Assembly: GCF_002211365.1 (NCBI RefSeq) | Contig: NZ_LOKZ01000001.1 | Location: 372,001 to 436,000, forward strand | Direction: 5' to 3' | Length of the DNA: 64,000 nt | DNA from: Rhizobium sp. R711 | Lineage (GTDB): Bacteria > Pseudomonadota > Alphaproteobacteria > Rhizobiales > Rhizobiaceae | Shown: piece by piece, positions 26,373 through 37,100 of the stretch | Layout: every line of letters starts with the position of its first letter | Numbering within the stretch: position 1 is the stretch's first letter | Made by a program: the position numbers and the translations under genes | The notes under the pieces: model-generated | The model's input: only the letters and a program-made list of their open reading frames with translations | The model's database searches: none | What the model was told of the DNA's origin: nothing

Positions 26373-27989
26373 ATGGATATCAGCAGACGCCAACTCAACA
26401 AACTTCTCGCCGCGACGGGCCTCACCGCATTCCTGCCGCTCAGCGCCTTCGCCGAGACTGCGGCACCGACAAAAGGCGGCACGCTAAATTTCATCGTCGA
26501 GCCGGAGCCGCCGACGATCCTGACGCTCGCCCACACGGCTGGCGGCACCCAGAAAGTCAGCCCGAAGATCACCGAAGGCCTCCTGACCTATGATTTCGAT
26601 CTGACGCCGAAGCCGCAGCTCGCCACGGAATGGTCGATCAGCGACGATGGGTTGAGCTACACCTTCAAGCTTCGCCCGAACGTGAAGTGGCATGACGGCA
26701 AGCCCTTCGCATCGGATGACGTCGCCTATTCCATCGAGCTTCTGAAGCAGGTCCACCCGCGTGGCCGCGGCACCTTCGCCAACGTGACCAAGGTCGAAAC
26801 GCCGGACCCGCTGACCGCCGTGATCCGGCTTTCCAAGCCGGCCCCCTATCTCCTCAGCGCGCTTTACGGGGCGGAATCGCCGATCGTGCCCAAGCACGTC
26901 TATGACGGCGTTGCGATCGCGGACGTGCCGACCAATCCGAACGGTAGCGCCCCGATCGGCACGGGGCCGTTCGTCTTCAAGGAGTGGGTGCGCGGATCGC
27001 ACATCATCCTGGATCGCAACCCTGATTACTGGGATGCCGGCAAACCCTATCTCGACCAGGTCATCGTGCGTTTCGTGCCTGATGGCGCGGCCCGTGCTGC
27101 CGGCTTCGAAACCGGCGAATTCGATATCGGCGGCGACAATCCGATCCCGTTGAGCGATCTGGAACGCGTCAAGGCGCTCCCGAATATCGCTGTCGATTCC
27201 CGCGGCTACGAGACCAAGGGCGACCAGACGCAGCTCATCTTCAATCTCGACAACGAGTATCTGAAGGACGTCCGTGTCCGTCGCGCCATCGCCCATGCGA
27301 TCGACCTCGACGTCATCCTGAACACCGTCTGGTACGGCTATGGCCATGTGTCGCCGACCCCGATCAGCACCTTCCTGCCGCGCTATCTCGACACCTCGAT
27401 CAAGCCCTACGCTTTCGATCTGAAGGCCGCTGAACAGTTGCTCGACGAGGCCGGCTACAAGCGCGGCGCTGACGGCCTACGCTTCAACCTGCGGCTCACC
27501 CACAATTCCTACAATGAAGGCTTCAAGCGGGTTGCCGAATACCTGAAGCAGAACCTGACGCGCATCGGCATCAACGCCACGATAGATTCCTACGATTTCT
27601 CCACCTACATCAAGAAGGTCTACACCGACCGCGCCTTCGACGTGACGGCGGAATATCTCGGCAACCAGTTCGATCCGACGCTCGGGGTGCAGCGCATCTA
27701 TTGGTCGAAGAACTTCAAGCTCGGCCTGCCCTTCTCGAACGCCAGCCACTATGCCAACCCGGAGGTGGACGAGCTACTCGAAGCCGCATCCGTCGAGATC
27801 GACGATGCGAAACGCAAGGAGCAGTTCTTCGCCTTCCAGAAGATCATTGCCGATGAAGTGCCTGTCGTGAACCTGATTGCGCTCGAAAACGTCACCGTGT
27901 TCAACAAGCGGGTCAAGAACCATACGATCGGGGCCGAGGGCGTGCAGTCCAACTTCGCTGATACCTACATCAAGGACGGCGAAGGCTGA
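26373..27989 (+). CDS. Family-5 ABC solute-binding protein, copy 2 (Tat-type signal)
   Basis: The 538-residue periplasmic binding protein has an N-terminal ISRRQLNKLLAATGL twin-arginine-like signal ending near AFAET. Family-5 motifs include KLRPNVKWHDGKPFASDDVA, LSKPAPYLLSALYGAESPIV, IGTGPFVFKEWVRG and ILDRNPDYWDAGKPYLDQV. It is a paralogue of the 16767 and 37101 genes, all of 532-538 residues. The gene stands alone between the LysR regulator and a strong hairpin terminator. It is presumably a ligand-specific receptor feeding the permease complex encoded at 32.9-36.8 kb. Confidence 0.92.
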   Translation: MDISRRQLNKLLAATGLTAFLPLSAFAETAAPTKGGTLNFIVEPEPPTILTLAHTAGGTQKVSPKITEGLLTYDFDLTPKPQLATEWSISDDGLSYTFKLRPNVKWHDGKPFASDDVAYSIELLKQVHPRGRGTFANVTKVETPDPLTAVIRLSKPAPYLLSALYGAESPIVPKHVYDGVAIADVPTNPNGSAPIGTGPFVFKEWVRGSHIILDRNPDYWDAGKPYLDQVIVRFVPDGAARAAGFETGEFDIGGDNPIPLSDLERVKALPNIAVDSRGYETKGDQTQLIFNLDNEYLKDVRVRRAIAHAIDLDVILNTVWYGYGHVSPTPISTFLPRYLDTSIKPYAFDLKAAEQLLDEAGYKRGADGLRFNLRLTHNSYNEGFKRVAEYLKQNLTRIGINATIDSYDFSTYIKKVYTDRAFDVTAEYLGNQFDPTLGVQRIYWSKNFKLGLPFSNASHYANPEVDELLEAASVEIDDAKRKEQFFAFQKIIADEVPVVNLIALENVTVFNKRVKNHTIGAEGVQSNFADTYIKDGEG

Positions 27990-28013
27990 GGTGCGGCGGC
28001 GGACCTGCACAGG

Positions 28014-28039
28014 AAAGGGGCGCCGCGAGGCGCCCCTTT
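28014..28039. terminator. Hairpin terminator between convergent genes
   Basis: AAAGGGGCGCC (28014-28024) and GGCGCCCCTTT (28029-28039) form a perfect 11-bp stem with a 4-base loop, followed by a pyrimidine-rich stretch. It lies between the binding-protein stop and the end of the opposing flavoprotein gene and could act in both directions. Confidence 0.75.
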
Positions 28040-28057
28040 CTGCTCTGCGCGATGAGA

Positions 28058-29472
28058 TCAGGCGACGCGGATTGGCGTGAATTTCGCGAGGATGCGGTCG
28101 GCAAGCGCAATCGCCTGGGCGCGCTGCTCGGTGATCGAGCTTGATTCCCACGCAACGCCGCGCAGCGGATGCCCGATGGCGCTGAGATTGCGATGAACAC
28201 GGCCTTCCTCGTTGATGAGGTCGCCGGCGGGGGTCGCATCGATGCCGTAACCGGTGCTGTGAGGACGAACTTCGCCGCTTGCGAGCAGGCTCTTCACGAA
28301 GGGATCGGATATCCGGCGCCAGTCATGCAGCTGATGCCCCCGGCAATCGATCACGCCGTCGAACGACACCGTCTCGACGTCCGCCCCCGTCTTTAGGCTG
28401 GCGGTGATATCGCCATCCTCGGCGGCAAATCCGAGGATGCGGGCGCGGCCATGCTTCAGCCGACCTTCAGAAATGACGCTCTCGACGATCTGGTGGCTCT
28501 CCGGCGCCGAGCGGTGCGCGGTCACGTCCCAGAAGGCCCTGAGATGCCTGGTGAACCGCAGCCGCTCGCGATCGCTGGCACCCTGCCACAGCGACAGAAT
28601 ATGCGGACGGATCGCCAGCGGCAGGCCCTGCCAGTCCGCACCGCCAGCCGCTATCGCCCGCCGTTCCGCCTTGACGCGTGACAGCAGCTCGCGCGTGGTC
28701 GCCGGCAATGGGCCATCGGCCAGAAAGTCGCGCGCCGCCTCGACGGTCCTGCGCCCTTCCACGAACTGGCCACGACGCGATATGGCGCGGTAGCGCCGCG
28801 ATAGCCCCTCGCCTCCATGCTGGCGATGGCATCGACCATCGACAGGCTGGAACCGATCAGCAGGATTTCGTCGCAATCGACCAGCCGATCGAGCGCGCGC
28901 GTGTCCCACGGATTGGCCGCGAAGCGCGGATGGCCGGCAAGCTGGGATTCGGCTTCCGACAGCCGAGGCTGGAAGGCGCCAAGGGCCAGAATGGCCTCGT
29001 CGGCCTCGACGACAGCACCGTCGGTGATGGTGATCCGGATTCGGCTCGGCGCGGCGACAAGTGCAGATGCCGACGACCGGATATGCCGCAACGTCGAGCC
29101 AAGTCGCGCATTGGCCACCGCACGCGCGAGTTCGTCGCGAACATAGGTTCCGTAGAGATAGCGCGGCGGACTGCTTGAGCCCACCTCGGCGGGCGGCGTC
29201 CAGCCATTGGCGAGGCCGTGCTCGACCAGCCAACGCGAAAGATGGTCCGGGTCTTCGGGATGGAGGGAGAAGATCTCCGCCGGTCCGTTGACGAGATGGA
29301 CCGGCTCCGGCGTGCTGTAGGCAATGCCGCGACCGAGCTCCTCGCGCCGTTCGATGATGGTGATCGCCAGCGGCACCTCGGTGCGATCAAGCAGCTTGAG
29401 CGCGGTCGCCGCGCCGGCAAAGCCGCCCCCGACGATGGCGATGGAGTGATGCGGAATACGATCAATGCGCAA
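28058..29472 (-). pseudogene. FAD/NAD(P)-binding protein (COG4529-like), single frameshift
   Basis: The N-terminal half (from 29472) shows SIAIVGGGFAGAATALKLLD, the IIERREELGRGIAYST motif, GPAEIFSLHPEDP and ILLIGSSLSMVDAIASMEAR. Around 28795 one base is missing. The homologous remainder (SRRGQFVEGRRTVEAARDF, then RFTRHLRAFWDVTAHRSAPE, DGVIDCRGHQLHDW and NLSAIGHPLRGVAWE) continues in the next frame to 28058. Restored, it would be about 471 residues, like the FAD/NAD(P)-binding proteins found beside sulfonate or siderophore genes. Role unknown. Confidence 0.75.
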
Positions 29473-29507
29473 TGAGCCTCCTTTCCCACCGGTGTCGATG
29501 GGGCGTG

Positions 29508-30499
29508 CTATGCCTGACGTGGAACGGGCGGACGCCGCTTATCAATCAGCCGGTTGCGGGCGTGGCGATGACCTTTCAGCAGTTCAAGGGCATTGCGGCT
29601 GGCAATCAGCTCTGCCTCATGCTCGCTCAATCCGGCCGCCTTAAAGGCTGCTGCCAGTCCGTCCTGTGTCGGATCGTGTCCGAGGATCGGCCAGTCACTG
29701 CCGGTCAGAACATGATCGGCGCCAGGAGGCCGGTCACGAAGCGGATGAAGCGCGCCTCGGATGGCATGATGTCGATGTAGAGATGGCGCCGCTTGCCGGC
29801 CGGCGCATCGGTGAAAATGGACGGCAGTTCGCCGAAGGGACCGGTCAGCGCAAGCGCCGAAACCCCGAGAGCGGTAATGACGACCCGAAGCTCCGGCAGC
29901 TCCTCGAAAACGCCTGATGTCACCAGCGAGATCGCGGCGGCGGCGTTGATCGTGCCGCGGCTCAGGCGGGTGCCAAGCCTGCCGAGGCCTGATAGCTGCG
30001 TCGCAAGCGGCTCGGGATTGATCGGATGCAGGAAGACGGGAACGCCGAGCTCCGCGGCGACCCGCAGCACAGGCCGCGCTTCCGGCGCTTCGATCAGCCT
30101 GTCGCCCTTTGCGCTGTCGAGAAACAGACCGGACAGGTTGAGTTCGATGATGGCGCGCCGCGCCTCGGCCGCGGCTGCCTCACCGCCGAATGCATCCACG
30201 GTCGCCAAGGCGAAGAGGCGATCCGGACGGCGCGCAACCGTCGCCGCGAGATCGTCATTCAGCCGCCGGGTCACGGAGCCGAGATCCGCATCGGGCCCAG
30301 CGACCATGGAATGGGCAACGCCAATGACTCGCAGCGCGATACCAGCCGCATCACTATCGGCGATCAGCGCATCGAGATCGGAGATCTTCGTGCCGATCCG
30401 TGCCCATAGCGGATCGAGCGGGCGACCGGGCGCGTGGTACACTTCCCAGCCCTTCGGCAGGAAATGTGTATGGAAATCGACGATATCGAGCCTGCTCAT
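29508..30499 (-). pseudogene. Amidohydrolase-2 family enzyme, single frameshift near C-terminus
   Basis: The first 260 residues form an amidohydrolase_2/ACMSD-like metal hydrolase. The N-terminal metal motif DFHTHFLP is visible, then a VPVFLHPINPEPL histidine strand and MPSEARFIRF. Near 29722 one G appears lost. The next frame then gives GADHVLTGSDWPILGHDPTQ, containing the conserved GSDWP motif with the metal Asp, and ends at 29508. Without the shift the annotated product would lack that Asp. It lies between the acyl-CoA-dehydrogenase-like gene and the flavoprotein gene on one minus-strand operon. Confidence 0.76.
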
Positions 30500-30532
30500 G
30501 GTAACTCCGTGACGATCGCTGCGCGGCAGGCT

Positions 30533-31774
30533 TTAGAAGACCTTACCTTCCTCCAGGTGCGTCGTGGTTCCGTTGATGTAGAAGTCGCCGACCACGCGCG
30601 CCTTGTGCAGCAGCGGGTTGTGGTTGAGCACCGTGCGGATGTTGCGCCAGTGCCGGTCGAGATTGAGGTGGCGCGACGTCGCGGAACCGCCGCCGAGTTC
30701 GAAGATGTTCGTGGCGGCGGCAAGCGCGATTTGCGAGGCGACGATCTGCGTGCGCGCCGTCGTCAGCGCGCTCTCGATCAGCGCGGGCTCGAGCGCCTGC
30801 GGATCGCCCGCGCCGAATGCCGCCGCCGTCCTGTCGAGCGCACGGGCGCTTTCGCGGATGAGCGTATCGACGGCAAAGGAGCCGGCGGCGATCTCGCCGA
30901 GAATCTTTTGCACGAAGGGATCGGCATTGGCGGTCTCGGCCGCGCTATGGGCCGCCGAGCGCGCCTGCCGGCGCACATAGTCCGTCCCTTCGGCCAGCGC
31001 GCCACGCACGGCACCCGCCATCGAGGCCGCGAGGTGGAGCTGCCGCAAGGTCGAGGTGTGGCGACCGACCAGCGTGTTGAGCCCGCGCGTGGAGATTTCA
31101 TGCGGCAGCACTTCAACATTTTCGAGGAGAACGCCACCGCTTGCGGTCAACCGCTGACCCATGCCGTCCCAGTCGTCGAGAATGGAGATGCCGGGACGAT
31201 CGACAGGCAGCAGGACACTCACGAACTCGCCGTCGTCGTTCTTCGCGCTGAAGGAGGCGAAGTCCGAGAATGCCGTACCGGTCGCATACCATTTGCGGCC
31301 GTTGAGGCGGTAATGATCGCCTGATTTCGTCAACCGCGTCGTTACTTCGCCGGGGCGCTTCGTGCCCTGTTCGGTATGCGCACCGCCGAAAAGCTTGCCC
31401 GACAGAACCCGCCCGAGCTGCGTGCGATCGATCGCCGTATTGGGCGTCAGAATAAGGGTTTCGGTGAAGTTGAAATGGCTGCGCAGCGCATGCGCGATGT
31501 TCGAATCCGCAGCCCCGATCGCCATGATGGTTTCGATGTAATCGGCAACAGATCCGCCGGGGCCTCCGAGCGCGACCGGAATACGCAGCGCGCCAAGCCC
31601 CGCTTCCTTGAACTGGCGGAAGGCCTCGAAGGGAAGCTCGCGCTCTAGATCCCGCTTGGCCGCCTCCTTCGCGATTTCCGCCGCCAGATCAGGGATCTTC
31701 GCGAGCAGCGTCGAGAGCTCACCGCCCTCTTGCGTGGGCGTGGCGGACAGTGCTGAAGGAGCGGTATTCGGCAT
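30533..31774 (-). CDS. Acyl-CoA dehydrogenase-fold monooxygenase (SfnB/DszC-like), copy 3
   Basis: The 413-residue protein is of the same superfamily as the two DszC-like copies but more divergent: FKEAGLGALRIPVALGGPGG, IGAADSNIAHALRSHFNFTE, WDGMGQRLTASGGV and the C-terminal HLNLDRHWRNIRTVLNHNP. The WRNIRT..HNP ending is typical of DszC/SfnB oxygenases rather than beta-oxidation enzymes. It is preceded by a hairpin that may lower expression relative to the transporter genes upstream. The substrate is unknown; sulfur compounds are inferred from neighbours. Confidence 0.85.
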   Translation of the reverse strand: MPNTAPSALSATPTQEGGELSTLLAKIPDLAAEIAKEAAKRDLERELPFEAFRQFKEAGLGALRIPVALGGPGGSVADYIETIMAIGAADSNIAHALRSHFNFTETLILTPNTAIDRTQLGRVLSGKLFGGAHTEQGTKRPGEVTTRLTKSGDHYRLNGRKWYATGTAFSDFASFSAKNDDGEFVSVLLPVDRPGISILDDWDGMGQRLTASGGVLLENVEVLPHEISTRGLNTLVGRHTSTLRQLHLAASMAGAVRGALAEGTDYVRRQARSAAHSAAETANADPFVQKILGEIAAGSFAVDTLIRESARALDRTAAAFGAGDPQALEPALIESALTTARTQIVASQIALAAATNIFELGGGSATSRHLNLDRHWRNIRTVLNHNPLLHKARVVGDFYINGTTTHLEEGKVF

Positions 31775-31807
31775 GCGGGACCCTTCTCGGCCGGGAAAGA
31801 GATGATG

Positions 31808-31830
31808 GGACCCGCCGCACCGCGGGTCCC
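31808..31830. terminator. Hairpin between aldo/keto reductase and oxygenase genes
   Basis: GGGACCCGC and GCGGGTCCC form a 9-bp perfect stem with a 5-base loop inside the gap separating two co-directional minus-strand genes. There is no U tract, so it may be an attenuator or mRNA-processing hairpin rather than a full terminator. Confidence 0.45.
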
Positions 31831-31854
31831 TGTCTTGTGATCAAGAGGTCATGA

Positions 31855-32913
31855 TCAGGCGACGGCGCGCGTCAGCGGCACGACATTGTCGGCGCCAGCT
31901 GCCGCGCTGCGCGGCACGCGGCCTTCGACCGGATGGCTCGGATCGTTGAAGCCGGGGGTCGACGGGTGGCCGGTTGTGACCAGCCGGTCGACCAGCGCCT
32001 CGTCCTCGGCGTCGAGCTTGACGTCGAGCGCGCGGATATAGCTGTCCCAATGCTCTTCCGTGCGTGGTCCGGTGATCGCCGCCGAGATCAGCTTGTTGTT
32101 CAGCACCCAGGCGAGCGCGAACTCGGTCGGCGAAATCCCCTTGCGGGCGGCGTGCGAGGCGATCTCGCTGGCGATCGCAATCGATTCCGGACGCCATTCG
32201 GTCTCTAGGATACGCTTGTCGCCGCGACCGGCGCGGGTATCGGCGGCGGGTTCCTTGCCCGGCTCATACTTGCCGGTCAGCACGCCACGTGCGAGCGGCG
32301 AGTAGGAAACGACACCGAGACCGTAGTGGTGGGCGGCCGGCAGCTGCTCCGCCTCCGCAGTGCGGTTGACGATGTTGTAGAGCGGCTGGCTCGCCACCGG
32401 GCGGTCGATCCCGAGTTCATCGGCAAGCTGTGCGATCTCGGCAATGCGCCAGCCGCGGAAATTGGAGACGCCGAAATAGCGCAGCTTGCCGGCGCGGATC
32501 AGGTCGGCGATCGCGCGCACCGGCTCTTCCAGCGGTGCATCGAAGACGGCCCGGTGAAAATAGAGAATGTCGATATACTCAGTGTTGAGGCGACGCAGCG
32601 AATTCTCCACGGTCTCGATCACCCACTTGCGCGAATGACCGCCGAGGTTCGGACCCTTCTTGTGCGAGTTGACGAACTTCGTCGCCAGCACCCAGTGATC
32701 GCGATGCGCCTTGATGCCCTTGCCGACAACCTCTTCCGACTTGCCGTCGTGATAGACATCGGCCGTATCGATGAAATTGATCCCCTGCTCGCGCGCCTTG
32801 TCGATGATGCGGAACGCGACGTCGTCAGGCGTCGGCCCACCGAACATCATGGTTCCCAGGCTGAGCGGTGACACCTTGAGCGCGCTGCGCCCGAGATAGC
32901 GATAATCGACCAT
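31855..32913 (-). CDS. Aldo/keto reductase
   Basis: This 352-residue NADPH-dependent oxidoreductase has the AKR tetrad in sequence: Asp of DTADVY, Tyr four residues on, Lys of ATKF and His of YFHRA. Further motifs are GTMMFGG near the N-terminus, RYFGVSNFRGW and the NADP-binding ISAAITGPRTEEHWDSYI. It belongs to the YajO/potassium-channel-beta-like group. The ATG at 32913 is the family start; a longer frame would overlap the upstream ATPase gene. It sits 14 bp after the transporter ATPase and probably reduces an aldehyde or ketone released during degradation. Confidence 0.92.
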   Translation of the reverse strand: MVDYRYLGRSALKVSPLSLGTMMFGGPTPDDVAFRIIDKAREQGINFIDTADVYHDGKSEEVVGKGIKAHRDHWVLATKFVNSHKKGPNLGGHSRKWVIETVENSLRRLNTEYIDILYFHRAVFDAPLEEPVRAIADLIRAGKLRYFGVSNFRGWRIAEIAQLADELGIDRPVASQPLYNIVNRTAEAEQLPAAHHYGLGVVSYSPLARGVLTGKYEPGKEPAADTRAGRGDKRILETEWRPESIAIASEIASHAARKGISPTEFALAWVLNNKLISAAITGPRTEEHWDSYIRALDVKLDAEDEALVDRLVTTGHPSTPGFNDPSHPVEGRVPRSAAAGADNVVPLTRAVA

Positions 32914-32927
32914 TGTATTCTTCCTTC

Positions 32928-33843
32928 TTACTGAGCGTGATGGCAGGCGGCGGCATGGCCGTTGCCGAACTGGCGGAACGCCGGGTCTTCGGCCCGGCAG
33001 ATATCGGTGGCGAGCGGACAGCGCGTATGGAAACGGCAGCTGGACGGCGGATTGTGCGGGCTCGGCAGATCGCCTGTGATCGGCACCGCCTGCTTGCGCC
33101 GCGACGGATCCGGCACGGCTGCAAGCAGCGCCTGCGTGTAGGGATGCTTGGCGCCCTTCCAGAGCTCGCTCGTCGGCGCGCTCTCGACGATGCGGCCGAG
33201 ATACATGACGAGCACCCGGTCGGCGAAATAGCGCACGACGGAGAGGTCGTGCGAAATGAAGAGATAGGATAGCGACAGCTCCGTCTTCATCTCGACCAGC
33301 AGGTTGAGGATCTGCGCCTGGATAGACAGGTCGAGCGCCGAGACGGGCTCGTCGCAGATGACCAGTTCCGGCTGCAGGATCAGTGCACGGGCGATGCCGA
33401 TGCGCTGGCGTTGGCCGCCGGAGAACTCGTGCGGGTAGCGATCGAGCGAATCCGCCGGGAGGCCGACATGGGCCACCATCTGAGCCGCGATCGCCTCGCG
33501 CTGCTTGCGCTCGCCGATGCCATGGACCGCGAGAGGTGCCGTCAGGATGGTGCGGATCGTCTGCCTCGGATTGAGCGAGGCGAAGGGATCCTGGAAGATC
33601 ATCTGGATGCTGCGCCGGACCGATTTCAGTTCGCGCCCCGCCATGGCGGTAACGTCCCTGCCCTTGAAGGTCACGTTCCCCGACGACGGATCGACAAGCC
33701 GCACCAGCGATTTGCCGAGCGTGGACTTGCCACAACCGGATTCACCGACCAGCGCCACGGTCTCGCCTTCGGCGATCTCAAGCGACACGCCATCGACGGC
33801 GCGCACCGTGCCTGCAGCTCCGGCGTAATGGGTCGAGAGCCGG

Positions 33844-33863
<20 letters not shown>
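32928..33863 (-). CDS. Peptide/nickel-type ABC transporter ATPase (DppF type)
   Basis: The 311-residue OppF/DppF-class ATPase shows Walker [11 protein letters not shown], signature FSGGQRQRIGIARAL, Walker B LVICDEPVSALDLS and the C-terminal oligopeptide-transporter extension (CRFHTRCPLATDICR). The start at 33863 gives the usual N-terminus and overlaps the DppD-type gene by 20 bp. It powers the permease pair encoded upstream. With three binding proteins available in the window, the complex may serve several ligands. Confidence 0.93.
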
Positions 33864-34835
<972 letters not shown>

Positions 34836-34836
<1 letters not shown>

Positions 34837-35840
34837 CAGCGATCCTCCGAAAAGCGCGGGTTCAGCGCGTCGTTCAGGCCATCGCCAATCAGGTTGAGCG
34901 AGAGCACGCTGAAGACGATCGCCAGACCCGGCAGCGCCGTCAGGTACCAGGCGGTGCGGATGACATCGCGGCCAGCGCCGATCATCGAGCCCCAGGAGAC
35001 GCGGTTGGGATCGCCCAGGCCCATGAAGGAGAGTGCCGATTCCATCAGGATCGCGCTTGCCACCATCACCGACGAGGTGACGATCAGCGGCGGCAGCGCA
35101 TTGGGAAGGATCTCGCGGAAGATGATGCGTGTGTGGCCGAAGCCGAGGCTGCGGGCGGCCTGCACATAGTCCTTCTCACGGATCGCCCGGAATTCGGCAC
35201 GCGTCAGCCGCGCCACCGTCGGCCAGGAGACGATCGCGATGGCAATGGTCACGGTTGCCGTCGTCGGCTGGGCGATCGCCACGAGGACGACGAGCAGCAC
35301 GAAGCTCGGAATGGTCTGGAATATCTCGATGAACTTGACGAGGATATCGTCGATCAGGCCGCCGAAATATCCGGCCACGGCGCCGATCGCGATCCCCGCC
35401 GTCAGCCCGAGCGCGGTGGCCGCCAGCCCAACCGTCAGCGAGATCCGCGCGCCATGCACGATGCCGGCCAGCACGTTACGTCCCATGGAATCCGTGCCGA
35501 GCGGATAGGCAGGGTTCTGGCCGGGCCAGAGGAAGGGTCGCGCCACCATCTCGAGCGGATCGCCCGGGAAGAGAAGTGGTGCGAATAGCGCAGACAGCGC
35601 GACCAGAAGCAGGATCGCCGTGCCGAACAATGCGTTGTAATTGGCGAGGAAGACCTTCAGCTCCCGGCGCACGCCGCGCCATGCCGTCCCCGAAACCGAG
35701 GCGCGCACATCGGGCGCGTGAATATGTGTCCAGCGCGGCTGCTTTGGCGCTTCCGGGGCTGGCTGGGCGGTCTCTGCCTTTGCCTGCGGCGCGAAGTCGA
35801 TCGCCCGGCCGGCCAGTGTTCCAAGTTTCTGACTGTTCAT
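34836..35840 (-). CDS. Peptide/nickel-type ABC transporter permease (DppC type)
   Basis: This 334-residue inner-membrane permease has a long N-terminal cytoplasmic region (rich in Ala/Pro), about six membrane spans and an EAA-type loop. The loop runs through EKDYVQAARSLGFGHTRIIF. The GTDSMGRNVLAGIVHGARIS stretch is a family-5 permease hallmark. It overlaps its partner permease gene by 4 bp. Confidence 0.92.
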
Positions 35841-36826
35841 CGGCTTGCTCCAATTCGGGGATCGATCCAGGCCTGCAGCAGGTCGACGGCCGCGTTGGCG
35901 ACGATCACGAGGAAGGATGAAAGCAAAAGGATGCCGAGCAGCACGCTGAAATCGCGCGCCATGACGGCTTCGAAGGCAAGGCGCCCGAGGCCCGGCCAGC
36001 TATAGACGGTCTCGACCACGACCGCGCCGCCGAGCATCCCGCCGAAGTGCATGCCGGCCATGGTGGTGATCGGGATGAGAGCATTGCGAAGCACGTGCCG
36101 GGTGGTCAGCACGAAGGGCGAGACACCCTTGGCGCGTGCGGTGCGCACGAAATCCTGCGACTTCACCTCCAGCATCGAGGCGCGCGTCAGCCGGGCATAG
36201 ATCGCGAGATAAAAGAGCGCGAGCGAGGTTGCCGGCAGCACCATGTAACGCGCTCTGTCGAGCAACGCCGGGACACCCGTCAGCCGTGAGCCGATCGTGC
36301 TGTCGCCGCCACTCGGCAGCCAGCCAAGCTTGACCGAGAAGAGCAGGATCAGCATCAGGCCGATCCAGAAGCCGGGGATCGAATAGAAAAGCAGCGAAAT
36401 CACCGAGATGATGCGATCCGGCAGGCGTCCGGAGAAGGTCGCCATCAGCGAGCCGAGAAGCAACCCGACCGCAATTGCAATGGTCAATGCCGCAAGCATG
36501 AGCAGAAGCGTACCCGGGAGGCGCTGGCCGATCAGATCGGCGACGGACATGCCATAGCGCGGCGAAAAGCCGAGACTGAAATGCGCGAGGTTATTGAGGT
36601 AATTGGCGAGCTGCACCAGGATCGGATTATCGAGCCCGAAACGCTCGCGCAGCGCCGCCATGGTCTCGACCGTAGCCGAACCCGATTCCGCCGCCATAAC
36701 GTCGGCGGCATCGCCGGGTGCCAGTTTCAACAGGAAGAAATTGAGGATGACGATCCCAAGCATTGTAGGCACGGCCTGAATGATCGTCCTGATGATCGTT
36801 CGACCGATCCGCCTGTAAGCCGACAT
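35837..36826 (-). CDS. Peptide/nickel-type ABC transporter permease (DppB type)
   Basis: The 329-residue permease begins with the typical short N-terminal membrane span and LKLAPGDAADVM, then RFGLDNPILVQLANYLNNLA. The EAA region (KSQDFVRTARAKGVSPFVLT) and GGAVVVETVYSWPGLGRLA are diagnostic of DppB/OppB. It is the first gene of the eight-gene minus-strand operon running to 28058, divergent from the third binding-protein gene. Confidence 0.93.
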   Translation of the reverse strand: MSAYRRIGRTIIRTIIQAVPTMLGIVILNFFLLKLAPGDAADVMAAESGSATVETMAALRERFGLDNPILVQLANYLNNLAHFSLGFSPRYGMSVADLIGQRLPGTLLLMLAALTIAIAVGLLLGSLMATFSGRLPDRIISVISLLFYSIPGFWIGLMLILLFSVKLGWLPSGGDSTIGSRLTGVPALLDRARYMVLPATSLALFYLAIYARLTRASMLEVKSQDFVRTARAKGVSPFVLTTRHVLRNALIPITTMAGMHFGGMLGGAVVVETVYSWPGLGRLAFEAVMARDFSVLLGILLLSSFLVIVANAAVDLLQAWIDPRIGASR

Positions 36827-37100
36827 GTCCCCTACCTCGCGATCCGAAAAGATTTCACCTCGTTCCGTCGCTTAGTAGTTGACTAATTCTGTGGGTTTTG
36901 TCAAATCCATATTGGTAAATAATTCCAACCACATCGCTTCCTAGCGACCTTTTAGAAACATGATACCGCATATCGCGACTTGTTAGAAGTTCATGCCCCT
37001 TCATAGCGATGAAGGGGCAAAAATCTCTAAGGCAGGATCGATCGGCGGAATGGCACTGAAGCGGGCCGCGACGGCCCCTGGATCATGAGGGTTGAACAAG
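36827..37100. promoter_or_regulatory. Divergent promoter region with 11-bp hairpin
   Basis: The region should contain promoters for both the permease operon and binding-protein gene. TGCCCCTTCAT (36994-37004) and ATGAAGGGGCA (37009-37019) form a perfect stem with an AGCG loop, followed by AAAAA on the plus strand, so it is not a standard terminator for either gene. It would lie in the 5' leader of the binding-protein mRNA. A weak TTGTCA/TAATTC-like promoter is visible around 36898-36925. Confidence 0.5.
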
